The notes: a model not told the origin generated them from the letters alone. A DNA stretch of 64,000 bases from Spongiactinospora rosea (GCF_003315795.1 NZ_QMEY01000003.1:248001-312000); one strand, 5' to 3'; positions 1-8,579 are shown, counted from the first letter of the stretch. Program-made: numbers and translations.

Positions 1-347
1 CCGGCGACCATGGCCGCGTTGAGGGAGCCGAGGACGGCCCCGGTCAGGGCGGCGAGCGCGAACGGCCAGAAGGTCCCGTCCGCGCCGAGGTCGTTCATGA
101 GGACGATGACGCCGTAGCCGCTGAAGATCGCGATGGCGGTGAACGAGACGTCGATGCCGCCCGAGACGATGACCACCAGCATGCCGAGCGCGAAGGTGAG
201 GTCGACCAGCAGTGACCTGACCACGTTGGCGAAGGTCGCCGGGCCCAGGAATCCGGGTTCGACCACCCCCATCACCAGCACGAGGAGAATGATCAGGCCG
301 GCCAGCAGCCCCTCGTTGTTCTCCCCGCGCAGCCGGGAAAGTCGCAT
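1..347 (-). CDS. Sugar ABC transporter permease (RbsC-like), partial
   Basis: This is the N-terminal 115 residues of an inner-membrane permease of the BPD_transp_2 (RbsC/XylH) family; the rest lies beyond the left edge. The ATG sits 5 bp past the stop of the ATPase gene, so the two are translationally close. After a short basic start (MRLSRLRGENNE) there is a hydrophobic segment (residues 13-30), a second one around residues 45-65, and the family motif SGGIDVS (RbsC has SGGIDLS). It should form the channel for the sugar delivered by the binding protein of this operon. Family is sure; substrate is unknown. Confidence 0.85.
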   Translation of the reverse strand, partial: MRLSRLRGENNEGLLAGLIILLVLVMGVVEPGFLGPATFANVVRSLLVDLTFALGMLVVIVSGGIDVSFTAIAIFSGYGVIVLMNDLGADGTFWPFALAALTGAVLGSLNAAMVA

Positions 348-352
348 GGCGT

Positions 353-1849
353 TCACCCGGTGAGCCCGTCCGTGACGGCCTGGACGCTCATCCGGGCCGA
401 GGCGATCTCATCGACCACCCGCCCCCGCCGTACGACCAGGACCCGATGGCAGACGCTGACCAGTTCGGGCACGTCGTCGGAGATGACGAGCACCCCCATC
501 CCGGCGCGGGCGCGGTCGCGCAGCACCTGGAGGATCCCTTCCTTGGAGCCGATGTCCACCCCGACGGTGGGGCTGTTCAGCACCAGTACGCGCGGCGAGC
601 GGGCCAGCCACTTGCCGAGCACCACGCGCTGCTGGTTGCCGCCGGACAGGGTCCGCACCGGCGCGGCCACATCGGACGTCTTGATCCGCAGCGACTCGAC
701 CGCGGTGGTGACCGTGCGCTGGACGGCCTTGTCGCGCAGCCGCCCGGTCCGCGAGATGAGCCGGTCGATGCTGCCCGCGATGAGGTTGCGGCGGATCGAC
801 TGGCCGAGGAACACGCCCTGGGTCAGCCGGTCGCCGGGCACGTACGCGATCCCGGCGCGGATGGCGTCGTGGACCGAGCGCACCCGGACCGGCTCGCCGT
901 CCACCAGGATCTCGCCGGTGTCGGCGGGCCGCATGCCGAAGATCGCCTCGGCGATCTCGGTACGGCCGGAACCGAGCAGCCCGGTCAGCCCGACCACCTC
1001 CCCGGCCCGCACCGAGAAGGACACGTCGGCGAACTCGTGCCTGCGGCCGAGCCCGCGGGTCGCAAGCACCGGGCGGGTGTCGGGGGGCAGTTCGGTGACG
1101 TCGCGGTCCTCGGTGACGTCCTGGCCGGTCATCACCCTGACCAGGGTGGGCCGGTCCAGGTCCTTGACCTCGCCCGCGTGCACGACCTCGCCGTTGCGCA
1201 GCACGGTCACCCGGTCGGAGATCCGGAAGACCTCCTCCAGCTTGTGGCTGACGAACACCACGGCCAGGCCCTCGGCGCGCAGCGTGTCCACCAGGGCCAG
1301 CAGCGCGTCCACCTCGCGCCAGGTGAGGGCGGTGGTGGGTTCGTCCATGAACAGGACCTTGGCGTCGTGCGCGAAGGCCCGGCAGATGGCCGCGAGCTGG
1401 CGCTGGGCGACCGGCAGGTTCGAAGCCCGCTCGGTGAGGTCCAGGGAGACGCCCAGCCGTTCGGTGGTGGCCTTGGCCAGGGCCATCGCGTCGCGGCGGG
1501 AGACCAGCCGCCGCCGGGACGCCACCCGGGCGACCATCGCGATGTTCTCGGCGACCGACAGGTTGGGGAACAGCGACAGGTCCTGGTGGATCACCTGGAT
1601 CCCCAGCTCGACGGCCCGGGTGGGGGTGAGCCTGCCGACGTCGTGGCCGTCCAGCGTGATGGTCCCCGCGTCGGGCTGCTCCACGCCGCTCACTATCTTG
1701 ATCAGGGTGGACTTGCCCGAGCCGTTCTCCCCGGCGAGGCAGTGCACCTCCCCGCGGCGGATGTCCACATCCGCTTCGCGCAGTGCCGTCACGCCCCCGT
1801 ACGTCTTCCTGACGCCGCGGGCGCGCAGCACGATCGCCGTTTCCGGCAT
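353..1849 (-). CDS. Sugar ABC transporter, double ATP-binding protein (RbsA-like)
   Basis: Cytoplasmic energy-coupling subunit of a ribose/galactose-type importer, 498 aa, the usual length for fused two-domain ATPases. The first domain has Walker A GENGSGKST (residues 40-48) and a Walker B ending MDEPTT. The second domain is degenerate, with GLLGSGRT in place of Walker A and LNSPTVGVD in place of Walker B, but keeps a clear LSGGNQQR signature. Such asymmetry is normal in this family. It lies between the binding protein and the permease on the same strand. A 9-bp hairpin occupies the gap to the binding-protein gene. Substrate is inferred only as a carbohydrate. Confidence 0.92.
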   Translation of the reverse strand: MPETAIVLRARGVRKTYGGVTALREADVDIRRGEVHCLAGENGSGKSTLIKIVSGVEQPDAGTITLDGHDVGRLTPTRAVELGIQVIHQDLSLFPNLSVAENIAMVARVASRRRLVSRRDAMALAKATTERLGVSLDLTERASNLPVAQRQLAAICRAFAHDAKVLFMDEPTTALTWREVDALLALVDTLRAEGLAVVFVSHKLEEVFRISDRVTVLRNGEVVHAGEVKDLDRPTLVRVMTGQDVTEDRDVTELPPDTRPVLATRGLGRRHEFADVSFSVRAGEVVGLTGLLGSGRTEIAEAIFGMRPADTGEILVDGEPVRVRSVHDAIRAGIAYVPGDRLTQGVFLGQSIRRNLIAGSIDRLISRTGRLRDKAVQRTVTTAVESLRIKTSDVAAPVRTLSGGNQQRVVLGKWLARSPRVLVLNSPTVGVDIGSKEGILQVLRDRARAGMGVLVISDDVPELVSVCHRVLVVRRGRVVDEIASARMSVQAVTDGLTG

Positions 1850-1865
1850 CCGCGCTCCTTCCGGC

Positions 1866-1896
1866 GGGGCTGGGGCCGCACGCCGGTCCCAGCCCC
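1866..1896 (-). other. Intercistronic hairpin between binding protein and ATPase
   Basis: Perfect 9-bp inverted repeat GGGGCTGGG / CCCAGCCCC with a 13-nt loop, in the 55-bp gap between the binding-protein stop and the ATPase start. No T-tract follows. In many importer operons a stem here stabilises the upstream message or attenuates downstream genes; that role is inferred. Confidence 0.55.
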
Positions 1897-1904
1897 GGGA
1901 TGGT

Positions 1905-2942
1905 CTAGAACTTGTATTCGGCGGCGTTGGACTTATCCACGTCGATCCAGGCGTTGCCGTGGAAGGTCGTGGGGTTGCCGGGGAACCGCTTCAGCGACTC
2001 GTAGCCGGGCAGCCCGAGGTTCGTGCCCTCCTCGACCTGCTTGCCCTCGGCCAGCAGTTGGGCGATCTTCAGCATGGCCTTGCCCGCGACCGCGGGGTCC
2101 CAGAAGAAGATCTTGTCGATCGAGCCGTCGGCGAAGTACTTCTCCGAGACCGACGGGATCGAGGTGCCCATCACGCACACCTTGTCCTGCAGGCCCGCCT
2201 CCTGGACGGCCCGGCCGATGCCGGCGACGTCGGTCGCGGCGCTGCCGATGATGCCCTTGATGTCCGGGTTGCGGGTGAGCAGTTCCTTGGTCCGGTCGTA
2301 GGCGACGCCGGTGTTCTCCTGCGACTCGATCGGGTCGGCGACCCGCGTGACGTTCTTGAACTTCTCCTGCGCCCGCGCCTGCGCGCCGGCCGCCCACTCC
2401 ATGTGGGTCTTGGCGGTGAGGTGGCCGACGAAGTTGGCGTACTTGCCGGACTCGCCCATGCACTTGGCCAGCTCGTCCATCATGTGCGCGCCGTAGGCGG
2501 TGTTGTCGAACGCCTCGATGTCGGCGTCGGTGTTCTTCTGGTCGCTGGCCTCGTGGGTGACGACCTTGATGCCCGCGTCGCGGGCCCGCTTGAGCACGCC
2601 CTCCAGCGACTCCGGCGAGTTGGGGACGACCGCGATGGCGGTCGGCCGCTGCGGGATCAGGTCCTGGATGATCTTGACCTGCTTCTCCGGGCCGGCATCG
2701 TCGGCACCGGTCTGGGTGGCGTCGATGCCGGTCTCGGTGGCGAACTCCTTGACGCCGGTCTCCATCCGGTTGAACCAGCCGACGCCGGTCAGCTTCACGA
2801 CGGTGACGAAACGCAGGTCGGCGGGGGCGCCGCTGTTCCCGCCGCTGTTCCCGCCATCTGGGCGGAGGTCCGCGCTGGAACCACAGGCGGCGAGGGCACT
2901 GGCGGACGCGACGGCCACCAGGAGCGTTGAGAACTTGCGCAT
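1905..2942 (-). CDS. Sugar ABC transporter substrate-binding lipoprotein
   Basis: Extracellular sugar-binding lipoprotein, 345 aa, Peripla_BP_4 type (RbsB/RhaS/LsrB-like). The signal peptide ends in lipobox LAAC with the lipidated Cys at about residue 20, followed by a Gly/Ser/Asn-rich linker. Two alternating alpha/beta lobes follow (for example VVPNSPESLEGVLKRARDAG in lobe one). It is upstream of the ATPase and permease and downstream of the BtpA-like gene, all on one strand. The LsrB/RhaS resemblance hints at a pentose, deoxysugar or related polyol, but nothing in the sequence fixes the ligand. Confidence 0.9.
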   Translation of the reverse strand: MRKFSTLLVAVASASALAACGSSADLRPDGGNSGGNSGAPADLRFVTVVKLTGVGWFNRMETGVKEFATETGIDATQTGADDAGPEKQVKIIQDLIPQRPTAIAVVPNSPESLEGVLKRARDAGIKVVTHEASDQKNTDADIEAFDNTAYGAHMMDELAKCMGESGKYANFVGHLTAKTHMEWAAGAQARAQEKFKNVTRVADPIESQENTGVAYDRTKELLTRNPDIKGIIGSAATDVAGIGRAVQEAGLQDKVCVMGTSIPSVSEKYFADGSIDKIFFWDPAVAGKAMLKIAQLLAEGKQVEEGTNLGLPGYESLKRFPGNPTTFHGNAWIDVDKSNAAEYKF

Positions 2943-2967
2943 TGAGGGCTCCTGTCCCGGGGTTGAT

Positions 2968-3801
2968 TCAGGCGTCGCCCCTGCGCGACGGCTCCCAGTG
3001 GCCGGACTCGGCGGCCGCGGAGAGGAGGCGCTTGACCCGCTCGGGGTCCACCTCGTTCCACGTGACGCCGTCGCGCTTGAGGGCGGTGCCGACGATGCAG
3101 GCGTCCGCGATCGCCAGCATCTGCCCCACGGTCTTGGGGTTGACGCCGGTGTTGGCGATGACGGGTACCTCTCCGACCGCCTCCTTGGCGGCTCGGAGCT
3201 GCGCGACGTCCACGCCGGTGCCGGTCACGACACCGGACACGCACACCGCGTCGGCGAGCGAGCTGAACACGGCCGACCGCGCGGTGAGCGCGATGTCGCG
3301 GGGCGCGATCGGCGCCGCGAACTCGGCGGTGACGTTGTAGAACATCTTCACGCCGTCCGCGCCGATCCGGTCGCGGAAGGAAAGGGTCTCGGCCGGGTCG
3401 GTGTTCCACACCCCGAAGTCGCCCGCGTAGGCCCCCGTGAACACTTCACGGACGAAAACCGCGCCGGTGGCGTGGGCGAGCGCGAGCGCGGCCTTGGGGT
3501 CCCAGAGCACGTCCACGCCGAAGGGGATCGGCAGGTCGCGGCTCAGCTCGGCCACGGCCGCGCCCATCACCGCCGTGGTCTCCGGCCCGGCCACCGTGCG
3601 GTAGGGGCGGTCGCCCTCGTTGCAGAACATGACCGCGTCCACGCCGCTGTCCGCCAGGTGCTCAAGGTCGCGGCGGACGGCGTCGACCACGCCGCGCACC
3701 CCGGCCGACCTGTCGTGCAGCGGCTGGCCCGGCAGCGGCGGGAAGTGGGCCATCGCGATGATGGCCTTGCGCTTGCCGAACATCTCCTGGAAAAGGGTCA
3801 T
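2968..3801 (-). CDS. BtpA/SgcQ-family TIM-barrel protein
   Basis: 277-aa protein of the BtpA/SgcQ family, a predicted (beta/alpha)8 barrel. The recognisable start is AIIAMAHFPPLPGQP, followed by DLEHLADSGVDAVMFCNEGD and, near the C-terminus, PVIANTGVNPKTVGQMLAIADACIVGTALK. BtpA was named for photosystem I biogenesis in cyanobacteria, but in bacteria such as E. coli the SgcQ relative belongs to a sugar operon. Here it sits in a sugar-import operon and overlaps the M42 peptidase gene by 4 bp (ATGA). A sugar-phosphate aldolase- or epimerase-like role is plausible but unproven. Confidence 0.85.
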   Translation of the reverse strand: MTLFQEMFGKRKAIIAMAHFPPLPGQPLHDRSAGVRGVVDAVRRDLEHLADSGVDAVMFCNEGDRPYRTVAGPETTAVMGAAVAELSRDLPIPFGVDVLWDPKAALALAHATGAVFVREVFTGAYAGDFGVWNTDPAETLSFRDRIGADGVKMFYNVTAEFAAPIAPRDIALTARSAVFSSLADAVCVSGVVTGTGVDVAQLRAAKEAVGEVPVIANTGVNPKTVGQMLAIADACIVGTALKRDGVTWNEVDPERVKRLLSAAAESGHWEPSRRGDA

Positions 3802-4931
3802 GCCATCCCTCCATTGCGAAGTTGCGCCGCGCCGCGCGACAGGTCGGTGTCGCGCAGGCGGGCGGTGAGTGCGACGAGCAGATCGGTGGTCGCGACCACG
3901 TCCGAGAGCTGCCCGGTTTCCGTGGGCGCGTGGGTGTAGCGCACCGGGATGCCGACGCCGACGGCGGCGATGCCCTCGGCGGTGGCCATCGGCACGAACG
4001 CCGCGTCGGTGATGATGCCGACCATGGCGTCGTGCTGGAGCGGGACGCGTCCGTCGCGTCCCGCGGCCTCGACGGCGCGGACCAGCCCCGGGTGCGGGAT
4101 CAGCCCGCCCAGGGTGCCGCGCCCGTGGAAGGAGAGGCGGGAGAGCGTCGGGCCGCCGCCCAGCACGACCGAGCCGACCCCGCTGAGGTCGGGGGTGTCG
4201 GTGGCGGGGGCGACATCGACGTTCACCACCACGTCGGGGGCGAACCGGGACACCAGTGCCAGCGTGCCCCTGACGTGGAACTCCTCCTGCGTCGTGAACG
4301 CGACGTGGACGGGCTGCGGCGGCGGGTCGGCCAGCAGCCGGTCCACGTACGCCAGCAGCGCGGCCACGCCGACCCGGTCGTCCAGCGACTTGCCGGCGAA
4401 CCGGCCGCCGGCCAGCTCGTCCCAGGTGGGCGCGTAGGTGATCGGGTCACCGACCCGCACGCCCAGGCGCGTCGCCTCCTCCCGGCTGTTCGCGCCGAGG
4501 TCGAGGTAGAGGTCGGTGGCCGGGCGGGCCACGTACTTCTCCTCCGGCGGGGTCAGGTGGTGGCTCTTCACACCGACGATCGCCGGGATGTCGCCGTCGC
4601 GGGTGTGCACGACCAGGCGCGCGGCCGGCAGCACCCGCTCCGGCATGCCGCCGAGCCGGTGTACGCGAAGCCAGCCGTCCGCCTCGATGCCCCGCACGAC
4701 CAGCCCCAGCTCGTCGAGGTGGGCGCTGACCAGGATGCGCGGTCCGTCACCGGAGCCGCCCACGGTCACCGCCACCTGGCCGAGCCGGTCCACCACGGGG
4801 GTGAGCCCGCGAGCGGTGAGGTGGTCGGCCACCGCGGCGGTCAGCCGGTCCTCGTTCCCCGCGGGGGCGGGTGTCGCGGACAGCGACCTGATCAGCCCGG
4901 ACAGATCGCCGAGCGGGTCCCAGGAGGTCAA
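3798..4931 (-). CDS. M42-family metallopeptidase (SgcX/FrvX-like)
   Basis: 377-aa dinuclear-metal aminopeptidase/deblocking enzyme of clan MH, family M42. Expected metal and catalytic positions are visible: SAHLDELG (His, Asp), SLDDRVG (bridging Asp), TTQEEFHVRG (catalytic Glu pair), VNVDVAPATD (Asp) and HAPTETG (His). Proteins of this kind, often annotated as endoglucanases, occur in cryptic sugar operons of enterobacteria (SgcX, FrvX). It is the first gene of the minus-strand operon and is preceded by two palindromic operators, so it is probably controlled by the divergent DeoR protein. True substrate (peptide or glycoconjugate) is unknown. Confidence 0.88.
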   Translation of the reverse strand: MTSWDPLGDLSGLIRSLSATPAPAGNEDRLTAAVADHLTARGLTPVVDRLGQVAVTVGGSGDGPRILVSAHLDELGLVVRGIEADGWLRVHRLGGMPERVLPAARLVVHTRDGDIPAIVGVKSHHLTPPEEKYVARPATDLYLDLGANSREEATRLGVRVGDPITYAPTWDELAGGRFAGKSLDDRVGVAALLAYVDRLLADPPPQPVHVAFTTQEEFHVRGTLALVSRFAPDVVVNVDVAPATDTPDLSGVGSVVLGGGPTLSRLSFHGRGTLGGLIPHPGLVRAVEAAGRDGRVPLQHDAMVGIITDAAFVPMATAEGIAAVGVGIPVRYTHAPTETGQLSDVVATTDLLVALTARLRDTDLSRGAAQLRNGGMA

Positions 4932-4969
4932 CCTGTGCCTTCCTTCCTGCGCGAAGTTGGGCGTTAGTT

Positions 4970-4985
4970 TGCACGCTTACGTGCA
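4970..4985. promoter_or_regulatory. Palindromic operator 1 (probable DeoR site)
   Basis: Perfect inverted repeat TGCACG-CTTA-CGTGCA in the divergent promoter region between the M42 gene (start 4931) and the deoR-type gene (start 5084). It lies about 40 bp upstream of the minus-strand operon. An identical-arm copy lies 32 bp away, about three helical turns, so two dimers could bind the same DNA face. Confidence 0.75.
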
Positions 4986-5001
4986 CCAGCGTCAAGGTTT
5001 C

Positions 5002-5017
5002 TGCACGGAAGCGTGCA
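5002..5017. promoter_or_regulatory. Palindromic operator 2 (probable DeoR site)
   Basis: Second perfect copy of the repeat, TGCACG-GAAG-CGTGCA, with a further half-site CGTGCA at 5043-5048 just before the regulator gene. Identical arms with different 4-bp spacers are what a specific dimeric repressor site should look like. The regulator assignment is inferred from adjacency. Confidence 0.75.
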
Positions 5018-5083
5018 ATGGCACCGGCTCTGCGCTTTCTCCCGTGCAGGGATTCGCGTATGGTGCTGCCACCGGGAGGGGAG

Positions 5084-5902
5084 ATGCTCACGAGTCAGCG
5101 AAGGCGCGAGATCCTGCGCAGGGTGGCCGAGGAGGGCTACGTCGAGGCCCGCGCACTGGCCGGCGACCTTGCGGTGGACCCGTCCACCATCCGCCGCGAC
5201 CTCGACGCGCTCGCCCGCGCCCGGCAGATCACCCGGGTCAGGGGCGGGGCGCGTCCCGCGCCGAGCGGGGCGGCCGACGTGCCGTACGTGGTCAAGCAGC
5301 AAGAACGGCTGCACGCCAAGACGGCCATCGCGCAGGCGGCGGCCGAGCTGGTCGCCGACGGCATGTCCGTGGTCCTGGACAGCGGATCCACGATCTACCA
5401 GGTCGGCCTGGCGCTGCGCGGGCGACGGGGGCTCACCGTGGTCACCAACGACCTGCGCACGGCCAAGATGCTGGCCACCGTGCCCGACATGCGGCTGCTG
5501 GTCTCCGGCGGCGAACTCCTCGGGTCGGTGTACTCGCTGGTCGGCCACGCGGCCGAGACGTTCGTCCGCGACGTGGCGGTGGACATGGCCTTCCTCGGCG
5601 CCGACGCGATCGAGGTGGTGGCGGGCATCACCAACACCAACAGCCTGGAGGTCCCGCTCAAGCGGGCCATGATGGAGTCGGCAGGCACCACGGTCGTGTG
5701 CGCGGACAGCAGCAAGTTCGGCAGGCGCGCGCTGGTCAAGGTGGCGGCGCTGGACGAGGTGGGGCTGGTCCTCACCGACACCGAGCTGCCCGAGCACGAG
5801 GCCGAGCCGTACGGCGGGGTACTGCGCCGGGTGCCGCTCGCCGAGGCCCCCGCGCCCGATCCCGGCGACGGCGACGGCGAGGCCGTGGCGGTGTTCGCGT
5901 GA
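5084..5902 (+). CDS. DeoR-family transcriptional regulator
   Basis: 272-aa cytoplasmic repressor of sugar genes. The N-terminal winged helix-turn-helix reads LTSQRRREILRRVAEEGYV and then DPSTIRRDLDAL, the DeoR signature. The C-terminal DeoRC sensor domain has VLDSGSTIYQV and VVTNDLRTAKML and normally binds a phosphorylated sugar. I chose the ATG at 5084, preceded by GGGAGGGG, because the helix-turn-helix begins immediately after it; an upstream ATG at 5060 would add only non-conserved residues. It overlaps the FGGY kinase gene by 4 bp (GTGA), and palindromic sites upstream suggest autoregulation and control of the divergent operon. Confidence 0.9.
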   Translation: MLTSQRRREILRRVAEEGYVEARALAGDLAVDPSTIRRDLDALARARQITRVRGGARPAPSGAADVPYVVKQQERLHAKTAIAQAAAELVADGMSVVLDSGSTIYQVGLALRGRRGLTVVTNDLRTAKMLATVPDMRLLVSGGELLGSVYSLVGHAAETFVRDVAVDMAFLGADAIEVVAGITNTNSLEVPLKRAMMESAGTTVVCADSSKFGRRALVKVAALDEVGLVLTDTELPEHEAEPYGGVLRRVPLAEAPAPDPGDGDGEAVAVFA

Positions 5903-7398
5903 GCGCGCCGGGTGCCGCGGGCCGCTTCCTGGGCATCGACGTAGGCACCGCCTCCAGCAAGGCGGTCCTGGTCGCCGAGGACGGCACGCTGGTCGCCTCC
6001 GCGACCCGCCCGCACGAGACCGCCAACCCCCGGCCCGGCTTCTTCGAGCACGACCCCGAGGGCGTGTGGTGGGCCGACACGGTCGCGCTGCTGCGCGAAC
6101 TACGCGAGCGCGCGGGCCTTTCCGCGGTCGCCGGGATCTGCGTCAGCGGCATCGGGCCGGTGGCGCTGCTCACCGACGCGGCCGGAGCGCCGCTGCGGCC
6201 CGCGATCCTGTACGGCATCGACACCCGCGCCGGGCGGGAGATCGGCGAGCTGACCGGACGGCTCGGCGCCGAGCGGGTCGCCGGGGCCGCGGGCAACCCG
6301 CTGACCAGCCAGGCCGTCGGCCCCAAGCTGATGTGGGCGCGCCGCCACGAACCGGAGACGTGGGCGCGGGCCCGCCGCTGGTACCAGGCGTCGAGCTGGC
6401 TGGTCCACCGGCTGACCGGCGAGTACGTGATGGACCGCTACTCCGCCAGCGCCTCGGACCCGATGTACGCGCTGGACGCCCACGACTGGTGGGACCCCGC
6501 CTGGGAGGTCGCGGCCCCCGGGCTGGAGCGCCCCCGCCTGGCCGCCCCCGGCGAGATCGTGGGCGAGGTGGCCCCGGCCGCAGCGGACGCGCTCGGCCTG
6601 CCCGCGGGCGTGCCGGTGCTCGCGGGCACGATCGACGCGCTGGCCGAGGCGTACAGCGTCGGCGTGCGCGACGTCGGCGACATGATGGTCATGTACGGCT
6701 CGACGATGTTCTTCATCCAGCACGCCGCCGCCCCCGCCCGCCACCCCGGCCTGTGGAACAACGCCTCCCTGAGCGGCCGGGGCTTCTCGGTGGCCGCGGG
6801 CATGGCCACCTCCGGCCTGGTCACCGGCTGGCTGCGGGACCTCACCGGCGTCGGCTACGCCGAACTGGCCGCCGAGGCCGAGCGGGTCGCGCCCGGCAGC
6901 GACGGACTGGTCCTGCTGCCCTACTTCGCGGGGGAGCGCACGCCCATCTCCGACCCCCAGGCCCGCGGCGTGTGGGCCGGGCTCACCCTGCGGCACACCC
7001 GCGCCCACCTCTACCGCTCGGTCCTGGAGGGCGTGGCGTTCGGCGTGCGGCACAACATCGAGGCCATGGCCGAGGCCGGGGCCGACCCCGCCCGGCTGGT
7101 CGCGGTCGGCGGCGGCGCGACCGCGCTGTGGCCGCGCATCGTGACCGACGTGACCGGCAGGCCGCAGGACCTGCCCTCCACCGCGGTGGGCGCCTCCTAC
7201 GGCGACGCCCGCCTGGTCGCCGACGCGCTCGGCGTGGACACCGCCACCTGGAACCCCATCAAGGAACGCCTGGAGCCCGACCCCGTCCCCCGAGACCGCT
7301 ACGACGAGCTGTACGGCGTCTACCGCCGGACCTACCAGGCCCTGCGTCCCGACCTGCACCTGCTCGCCGAGATCCAGACCGGCGCGGCCGGCGGGTGA
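5899..7398 (+). CDS. FGGY-family carbohydrate kinase
   Basis: 499-aa sugar or polyol kinase (xylulokinase/ribulokinase/LsrK superfamily), cytoplasmic. The N-terminal nucleotide-phosphate loop GIDVGTASSKAVLV, the catalytic-region GTIDALAEAYSVG and the C-terminal ATP-site motif VGGGATALWPRIVTDVTG are all present. The GTG start overlaps the deoR stop (GTGA), so the two genes are translationally coupled. Its product would give the phosphorylated sugar that could serve as inducer for the DeoR protein. Substrate is not decidable from sequence alone. Its stop is 1 bp from the stop of the convergent regulator gene. Confidence 0.9.
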   Translation: MSAPGAAGRFLGIDVGTASSKAVLVAEDGTLVASATRPHETANPRPGFFEHDPEGVWWADTVALLRELRERAGLSAVAGICVSGIGPVALLTDAAGAPLRPAILYGIDTRAGREIGELTGRLGAERVAGAAGNPLTSQAVGPKLMWARRHEPETWARARRWYQASSWLVHRLTGEYVMDRYSASASDPMYALDAHDWWDPAWEVAAPGLERPRLAAPGEIVGEVAPAAADALGLPAGVPVLAGTIDALAEAYSVGVRDVGDMMVMYGSTMFFIQHAAAPARHPGLWNNASLSGRGFSVAAGMATSGLVTGWLRDLTGVGYAELAAEAERVAPGSDGLVLLPYFAGERTPISDPQARGVWAGLTLRHTRAHLYRSVLEGVAFGVRHNIEAMAEAGADPARLVAVGGGATALWPRIVTDVTGRPQDLPSTAVGASYGDARLVADALGVDTATWNPIKERLEPDPVPRDRYDELYGVYRRTYQALRPDLHLLAEIQTGAAGG

Positions 7399-7399
7399 G

Positions 7400-8248
7400 T
7401 CAGCAGACCTGGCGGCTGATGCCGCTGATTCCGTGGCTCGAATCAACCGAGACGACCGTGAATCCGGCTGAATCAGCGGCCAGGTCCAGTCCCGGATCCC
7501 GGCGCGCCACGCGCTCACGTAAGTGCTCGATGGCCGCGCCCGGCAGGGCGCCGGTGTCGGCCAGCCGTTCCCGGTAGGCCGCGTAGACCGAAAGCGCCTC
7601 GGCGGGCCGCCCGGAACGGTAGCAGGCCAGCATGAGCAGACCCGCCACCTCCTCGTCCGGCGGGCCGTCACCCGCCAGGCGGGACAGCTCCGGGATGATC
7701 CGGGCGTGCCTGCCCAGCCGGAGTTCGGCCTTGAGGAGGGCGATCACGGCGGCGCGGTGCTCCTCCCTCAGCGCCCGCCGCTGCTCGGCCGCCCACCGGC
7801 CGGTCAGCCCGTTCAGCGGTTCGCCGGGGATCAGGCGCTCCGAACCCCACTCCCGCAGCGCCGCGCGCAGCAGCCGCACGGCCTCGGGATCATCGTCGTG
7901 CAGCCGGGCATAACCCTCCCGCGCGTGGTCGCGGAACCGGTGCACGTCCACTTCGTCGCGCTCGGCGCGCACCCGGTACAGGCCGCCCTTGCCCTCGGGC
8001 AGCAGGTGGCCGCCCGCCCGCGCCCTGCCGAGGTGGCGGCGCAGGTCGCTCGCGTAGTGGTGGATGACCTTGCGCGCGCTCTTGATCGGCTCGCCGTCCC
8101 ACAGGGTGCCGATCAACTGCTCGATATGTACCGGATCGGTCTCTGAGAGCAGGAGTACGGCCAGGAGCAAACGCTGTTTACGGTCGCCGAGATGTACCCA
8201 CACTCCCTCCCGATAAGCATCGACTTCACTCAACAATCGAAACCGCAT
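7400..8248 (-). CDS. SARP-type (BTAD) transcriptional regulator
   Basis: 282-aa regulator with an OmpR-like winged-helix DNA-binding domain (residues about 1-90: MRFRLLSEVDA, LGDRKQRLLLAVLLL, ARKVIHHYASDLRRHLG) followed by a bacterial transcriptional activation (BTAD) helical-repeat domain. SARPs usually activate antibiotic or developmental genes in actinomycetes, but no biosynthetic cluster is in this window. The start at 8248 has a strong GGAGGGG site. A longer reading frame continues upstream but would run antisense through the DUF397 gene, so I rejected it. It is convergent with the FGGY kinase. Confidence 0.88.
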   Translation of the reverse strand: MRFRLLSEVDAYREGVWVHLGDRKQRLLLAVLLLSETDPVHIEQLIGTLWDGEPIKSARKVIHHYASDLRRHLGRARAGGHLLPEGKGGLYRVRAERDEVDVHRFRDHAREGYARLHDDDPEAVRLLRAALREWGSERLIPGEPLNGLTGRWAAEQRRALREEHRAAVIALLKAELRLGRHARIIPELSRLAGDGPPDEEVAGLLMLACYRSGRPAEALSVYAAYRERLADTGALPGAAIEHLRERVARRDPGLDLAADSAGFTVVSVDSSHGISGISRQVC

Positions 8249-8360
8249 CGCCCCTCCTTCGCGAACTACAAGCCGCCACCCGGCGCGATATCCGATCCTC
8301 TTTTCCAGCGGGCGGCACCGGCACCCCCGCCAACAGCCCCACAAGGGAAAGGACGTAACG

Positions 8361-8579
8361 ATGGAAACCGCACAGGAAACCCGGCGGCGTGACGCCGAAT
8401 GGTTCAAGGCCACCGCCAGTGACAACGGCGGCGGTTGTGTCGAGGTCGCCAGGCGCGGCGAGGGGGTTTCGGTCCGCGACTCCAGGGACCCCGGCGGTCC
8501 GGTGCTCCACTTCAGTGGCAAGGAGTGGACGGAGTTCATCGCCGGGGTGCACGCCGGGGAGTTCGACCTGACGACCTGA
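8361..8579 (+). CDS. DUF397 domain protein
   Basis: 72-aa protein with the DUF397 pattern: an N-terminal W-x-K/R-A-S-like segment (AEWFKATASDNGGGCVEVA), VSVRDSRDPGGPVLHFSGKEWTEF and a C-terminal GEFDL. DUF397 proteins almost always accompany XRE/DUF5753 regulators in actinomycetes and probably act as their small partners. Here the cognate regulator gene (8666-9583) is convergent rather than in tandem, an unusual arrangement. The start has a GGAAAGGA site. Confidence 0.88.
   Translation: METAQETRRRDAEWFKATASDNGGGCVEVARRGEGVSVRDSRDPGGPVLHFSGKEWTEFIAGVHAGEFDLTT

Noticed and set aside
360..2930. Very long plus-strand reading frame opposite the ATPase and binding-protein genes
   Set aside because: Arg/Ser/Pro-rich antisense frame typical of high-GC DNA; the minus strand encodes well-conserved transporter genes.
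4516..5898. Long N-terminal extension of the FGGY kinase frame
   Set aside because: It runs through the M42 and DeoR genes in another frame; the kinase fold begins at the GTG overlapping the deoR stop.
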